From: Methanobacteriota archaeon | GTDB lineage: Archaea; Thermoplasmatota; Poseidoniia; Poseidoniales; Thalassarchaeaceae | Length of the DNA: 64,000 nt | Direction: 5' to 3' | Assembly: GCA_002720055.1 (NCBI GenBank) | Contig: PBGH01000014.1 | Coordinates: 1 to 64,000 of the forward strand | Part shown: positions 61,471 to 64,000 of the stretch, piece after piece | How positions within the stretch are numbered: position 1 is the stretch's first letter | Layout: the number at the start of each line of letters is the position of its first letter | Position numbers and translations under genes: made by a program | Notes under the pieces: model-generated | Databases searched by the model: none | Seen by the model: only the letters and a program-made list of their open reading frames with translations | Told to the model about the DNA's origin: nothing

Positions 61471-62426
61471 AGGCTCCAAGATTGGGTAATTCCACCCGCA
61501 ACTCTTACTCTTAGGTATGTAGACCCTCCCGTGAAGGATGCGGTTAGAGTGTACTCACCAGAAGGGTATGGAATAGTACCGAGTGTACCGAATTCACTTG
61601 CTCCCGGGCCCCACACCCTTTCTAGTGCCGATATGGACAAATGGTCCCTCAGGGTCAAGGTTATGGAGGACCCAGATCCACAGTCTGCATCAATGAAGTA
61701 GATCATTTCATCCCACTCTCCGTCAGTGGGGTGGTCACTAACCAAAAACGAGTCACGCACTTCAAAATCAGTCCCTGGGTCTTCCCAAGTATTACTGAAC
61801 AGGTCTCCCCCACGCACGAAGTACACATCTCCTGAGTGACCCGAACCGAAATCTGCAATCTTCATCCTTAATTGTTCAACTCCAGAACTATCAACCCAAA
61901 TGAATGAGGAGAAGTAGCCTACATCACGGTCGAATACATAATCCAGCCTTGAGCCATCAGATGAACTGGCAATTATGATAGCCGAATCCTCCGAGATCAT
62001 GGAAACAAAAGCACTCCAATCTGTAGAGAAAAGCGAGAAAGTCCATGAATCATCTTCACTGAGTGGAAATTTTAGAACCGATTGGGACTCGCCATTCTCG
62101 TAAGCTCCTAGTTCCGCATGGGTAATTCTACCCAGAAACGGATTATGGTTCAGAACCGCGTGTCTTCTAGCTTCAGTAAGGCTGGAAATTGCTAACATGT
62201 AAGCGGTGCCATCTTCTTCGACATCACTAGCTACCACAAGTTTCGCCGTATCGTCACTATAATCCGGAGTGGAGAATGTGTATAACCACCAATATCCTAT
62301 TTCCCATGTCGGGATTTCGATTGTCTCGGATGATGAGCCGCTCCCTTCGGTTGAATCGCCAGTGCATCCAGTAAGAAATGAGGACAGAAATATTGCTACC
62401 ATTGCATAAACGGCTTTCTTGCTCAT
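61467..62426 (-). CDS. lipoprotein of unknown function
   Basis: This protein of about 319 residues begins with a signal peptide and lipobox FLTGC, followed by a Ser/Gly-rich linker. The remainder is rich in aromatic and Asp/Ser residues and looks like an all-beta secreted domain; I recognise no family. ATG 62426 follows CGAGGGG and is preferred over ATG 62447. It lies 49 bp downstream of the pyrophosphatase gene on the same strand. Confidence 0.7.
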   Translation of the reverse strand: MSKKAVYAMVAIFLSSFLTGCTGDSTEGSGSSSETIEIPTWEIGYWWLYTFSTPDYSDDTAKLVVASDVEEDGTAYMLAISSLTEARRHAVLNHNPFLGRITHAELGAYENGESQSVLKFPLSEDDSWTFSLFSTDWSAFVSMISEDSAIIIASSSDGSRLDYVFDRDVGYFSSFIWVDSSGVEQLRMKIADFGSGHSGDVYFVRGGDLFSNTWEDPGTDFEVRDSFLVSDHPTDGEWDEMIYFIDADCGSGSSITLTLRDHLSISALERVWGPGASEFGTLGTIPYPSGEYTLTASFTGGSTYLRVRVAGGITQSWSL

Positions 62427-62475
62427 AACCCCTCGGTAGGGGGACACATCAAGAGTCTGACGCTACTTTGTTCGC

Positions 62476-64000
62476 TCAAAGCGCTCCAAGCTTGCCCGTT
62501 TCAGTCAGCAGCCCTGCTATGACCACGCTCACGATGCTCATTAACTTAATCAGGATATTTAGAGACGGTCCACTTGTATCCTTGAATGGGTCTCCAATAG
62601 TATCACCTACGACTGAAGCACCATGAGCCTCATCTCCCTTTTCAGCCCCTTCTATATGCCCCTGTTCAATGGCCTTCTTGGCATTGTCCCATGCCCCTCC
62701 TGCGTTAGCCATGAATAGAGCCATCAAGACCCCACTCGCGGTCGCTCCAGCTAGAGTCCCACCAAGTGCTGCGCTTCCTAGGAAATATCCGATGACTACC
62801 GGGCTCGAAACAGCAACAACTCCAGGCATTACCATCTCTCGAAGTGCTGCCTTGGTGGAGATGTCTACGCATGTAGCACTATCCGGCTCAACACCCTCAC
62901 GACCTTCTAGCAAACCATCGATTTCTTTGAATTGTCTTCTAATTTCTGTAATCATGTCCTCCGCTGCACGTCCAACTGACTTCATGGTCATCGCTGCAAC
63001 TAGGAATGGGAGTGCAGCGCCGATTAGTAGCCCTATTACTACCATTGGCTCTGTCAGACTAAGATCAGCAGCGGTAAGCTCAGCACTAGTTTTGAATGCT
63101 GCAAAAAGAGCTAGAGCCGTCAAAGCAGCGCTACCAATCGCGAATCCTTTACCGATAGCTGCAGTAGTATTGCCTATAGAGTCAAGCCCATCTGTAATCT
63201 CTCTAACATCATCTCCTAGACCAGACATTTCTGCAATTCCACCAGCATTGTCTGCTACGGGGCCATAAGCATCTACTGTCATTGTTACTCCGACAGTTCC
63301 AAGCATCCCCATGGCTGCCATTGCAATACCGTAAAGGCCGATATCTCCGCTTCCCATTACATGGTTTGCTCCAAAGATTCCACCAGCTATTAGAAGAACT
63401 GGTATGAACACAGACTGCATTCCTACTGCCAATCCAGCAATCGCGTTAGTTGCACTTCCGGTCTTGCTAGCCTCTCCTATGTATGGAATCGCCTTCACCT
63501 TGAAGAAGAAGACATCTTCAATTCCTGTGTAGTACTCAGTAACTAGTCCGATAAGAATCCCGACTAGGGATCCGATAGCAACAGCTTGGATAACCGTAGT
63601 GTCTAGATCAAGGTAGTCTAGGGCAAAGAATCCACCAGCAATGAAAAGTCCGGCACCGATGAATGTGGTATTTCTTAGAGCTGCTCCTGGGTCCATGTTC
63701 TGCATTGCTGTAATCGAGAATACGCCAATAATGGAAGCAATGTAACCGACCACTGCTAGCACTATTGGAATCATTACATAGTCTGAACCTAGATCATCAC
63801 TTGCCGCTGCAATCACCATTGCTGCAATAATACTGCCCACGAATGATTCGAAAATATCAGCTCCCATTCCTGCGACATCTCCGACGTTGTCTCCGACGTT
63901 GTCGGCGATTACACCAGGGTTCCTGGGGTCATCCTCGGGGATTCCCGCCTCAACTTTGCCAACCAAGTCGGCTCCAACATCAGCCGCTTTGGTGTAAATT
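62476..64000 (-). CDS. hppA: membrane-bound ion-pumping pyrophosphatase (partial)
   Basis: The last 508 or so residues of HppA are visible; the frame continues through the window edge. Diagnostic sequence includes [18 protein letters not shown] and the Asp-rich [16 protein letters not shown], which bind Mg-pyrophosphate, and [17 protein letters not shown]. Ala after NTTA in this last motif, where K+-independent enzymes have Lys, points to the K+-dependent class. It couples pyrophosphate hydrolysis to proton or sodium pumping; which ion cannot be decided here. The start of the gene lies outside the window. Confidence 0.95.
   Translation of the reverse strand, partial: IYTKAADVGADLVGKVEAGIPEDDPRNPGVIADNVGDNVGDVAGMGADIFESFVGSIIAAMVIAAASDDLGSDYVMIPIVLAVVGYIASIIGVFSITAMQNMDPGAALRNTTFIGAGLFIAGGFFALDYLDLDTTVIQAVAIGSLVGILIGLVTEYYTGIEDVFFFKVKAIPYIGEASKTGSATNAIAGLAVGMQSVFIPVLLIAGGIFGANHVMGSGDIGLYGIAMAAMGMLGTVGVTMTVDAYGPVADNAGGIAEMSGLGDDVREITDGLDSIGNTTAAIGKGFAIGSAALTALALFAAFKTSAELTAADLSLTEPMVVIGLLIGAALPFLVAAMTMKSVGRAAEDMITEIRRQFKEIDGLLEGREGVEPDSATCVDISTKAALREMVMPGVVAVSSPVVIGYFLGSAALGGTLAGATASGVLMALFMANAGGAWDNAKKAIEQGHIEGAEKGDEAHGASVVGDTIGDPFKDTSGPSLNILIKLMSIVSVVIAGLLTETGKLGAL

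Overview
The window looks like a chromosomal segment of a marine planktonic archaeon, most likely Marine Group II (Poseidoniales, Thermoplasmatota) or a close relative. This is an inference from gene content. The archaeal signs are the AroA'/AroB' entry to the shikimate pathway, a GHMP-type shikimate kinase, an RibL-type FAD synthase, an HTH_10 (Bat-like) regulator, TATA-like boxes near starts and a CCA-encoding archaeal tRNA-Leu. Mixed in are genes of bacterial character: gpsA, a full protoporphyrin-type haem pathway and the trimeric-type riboflavin synthase. Large secreted subtilases also fit a protein-degrading marine heterotroph. Genes are tightly packed, with many 1-17 bp overlaps and no gap above about 240 bp. 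I saw no CRISPR, rRNA, insertion sequence or integrase.

Layout. 1-3.0 kb: an iron/haem/corrinoid-type ABC importer (end of the binding protein, permease, ATPase), then a HugZ-like flavin/haem-utilisation protein. 3.0-5.3 kb: a secreted CocE-type hydrolase and a small membrane protein. 5.4-15.0 kb: hemH facing a seven-gene minus-strand run in transcription order hemA, hemCD, hemB, hemL, hemE, hemF, hemY, which together cover glutamyl-tRNA to haem. 15.3-23.0 kb: gpsA, tRNA-Leu(UAG) and a 2179-residue surface subtilase carrying two seven-repeat RCC1 propellers and a calcium-binding stalk. 23.2-28.7 kb: an unknown membrane protein with an export-like C-terminus, an FtsX-type permease and exonuclease III. 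28.7-32.5 kb: aroA', aroB', aroK, aroC. 32.4-38.5 kb: a MoxR / DUF58 / membrane protein / DUF4350 set plus a secreted CARDB-like protein. 38.5-48.6 kb: a molybdenum hydroxylase of the 4-hydroxybenzoyl-CoA reductase type with XdhC, a MocA-like cytidylyltransferase and an HTH_10 regulator, with a lipoprotein subtilase, a 10TM metal exporter-like protein and a Na+/Ca2+ exchanger among them. 48.7-53.9 kb: a fused E1 alpha/beta 2-oxoacid dehydrogenase with a zinc ribbon, a MoeB/ThiF-rhodanese protein and thioredoxin reductase. 54.0-56.5 kb: a GYD protein and ribB-ribL-ribE-ribH. 56.6-64.0 kb: a sugar kinase, a subtilase fused to an MFS transporter, glutaredoxin, a lipoprotein and a membrane pyrophosphatase that runs off the window.

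How it fits together. Three subtilases and a CocE hydrolase, all apparently exported, suggest a cell that digests protein outside and imports the products; the protease-transporter fusion at 57.5-61.2 kb would join both steps in one polypeptide and is the most unusual object here. The importer and HugZ-like protein may recover haem or iron while the hem run makes haem with an oxygen-dependent step (HemF), consistent with an aerobic surface-water cell. The molybdenum hydroxylase cluster suggests oxidation or reduction of an aromatic or heterocyclic substrate. All assignments are by reading motifs; no database search was run.
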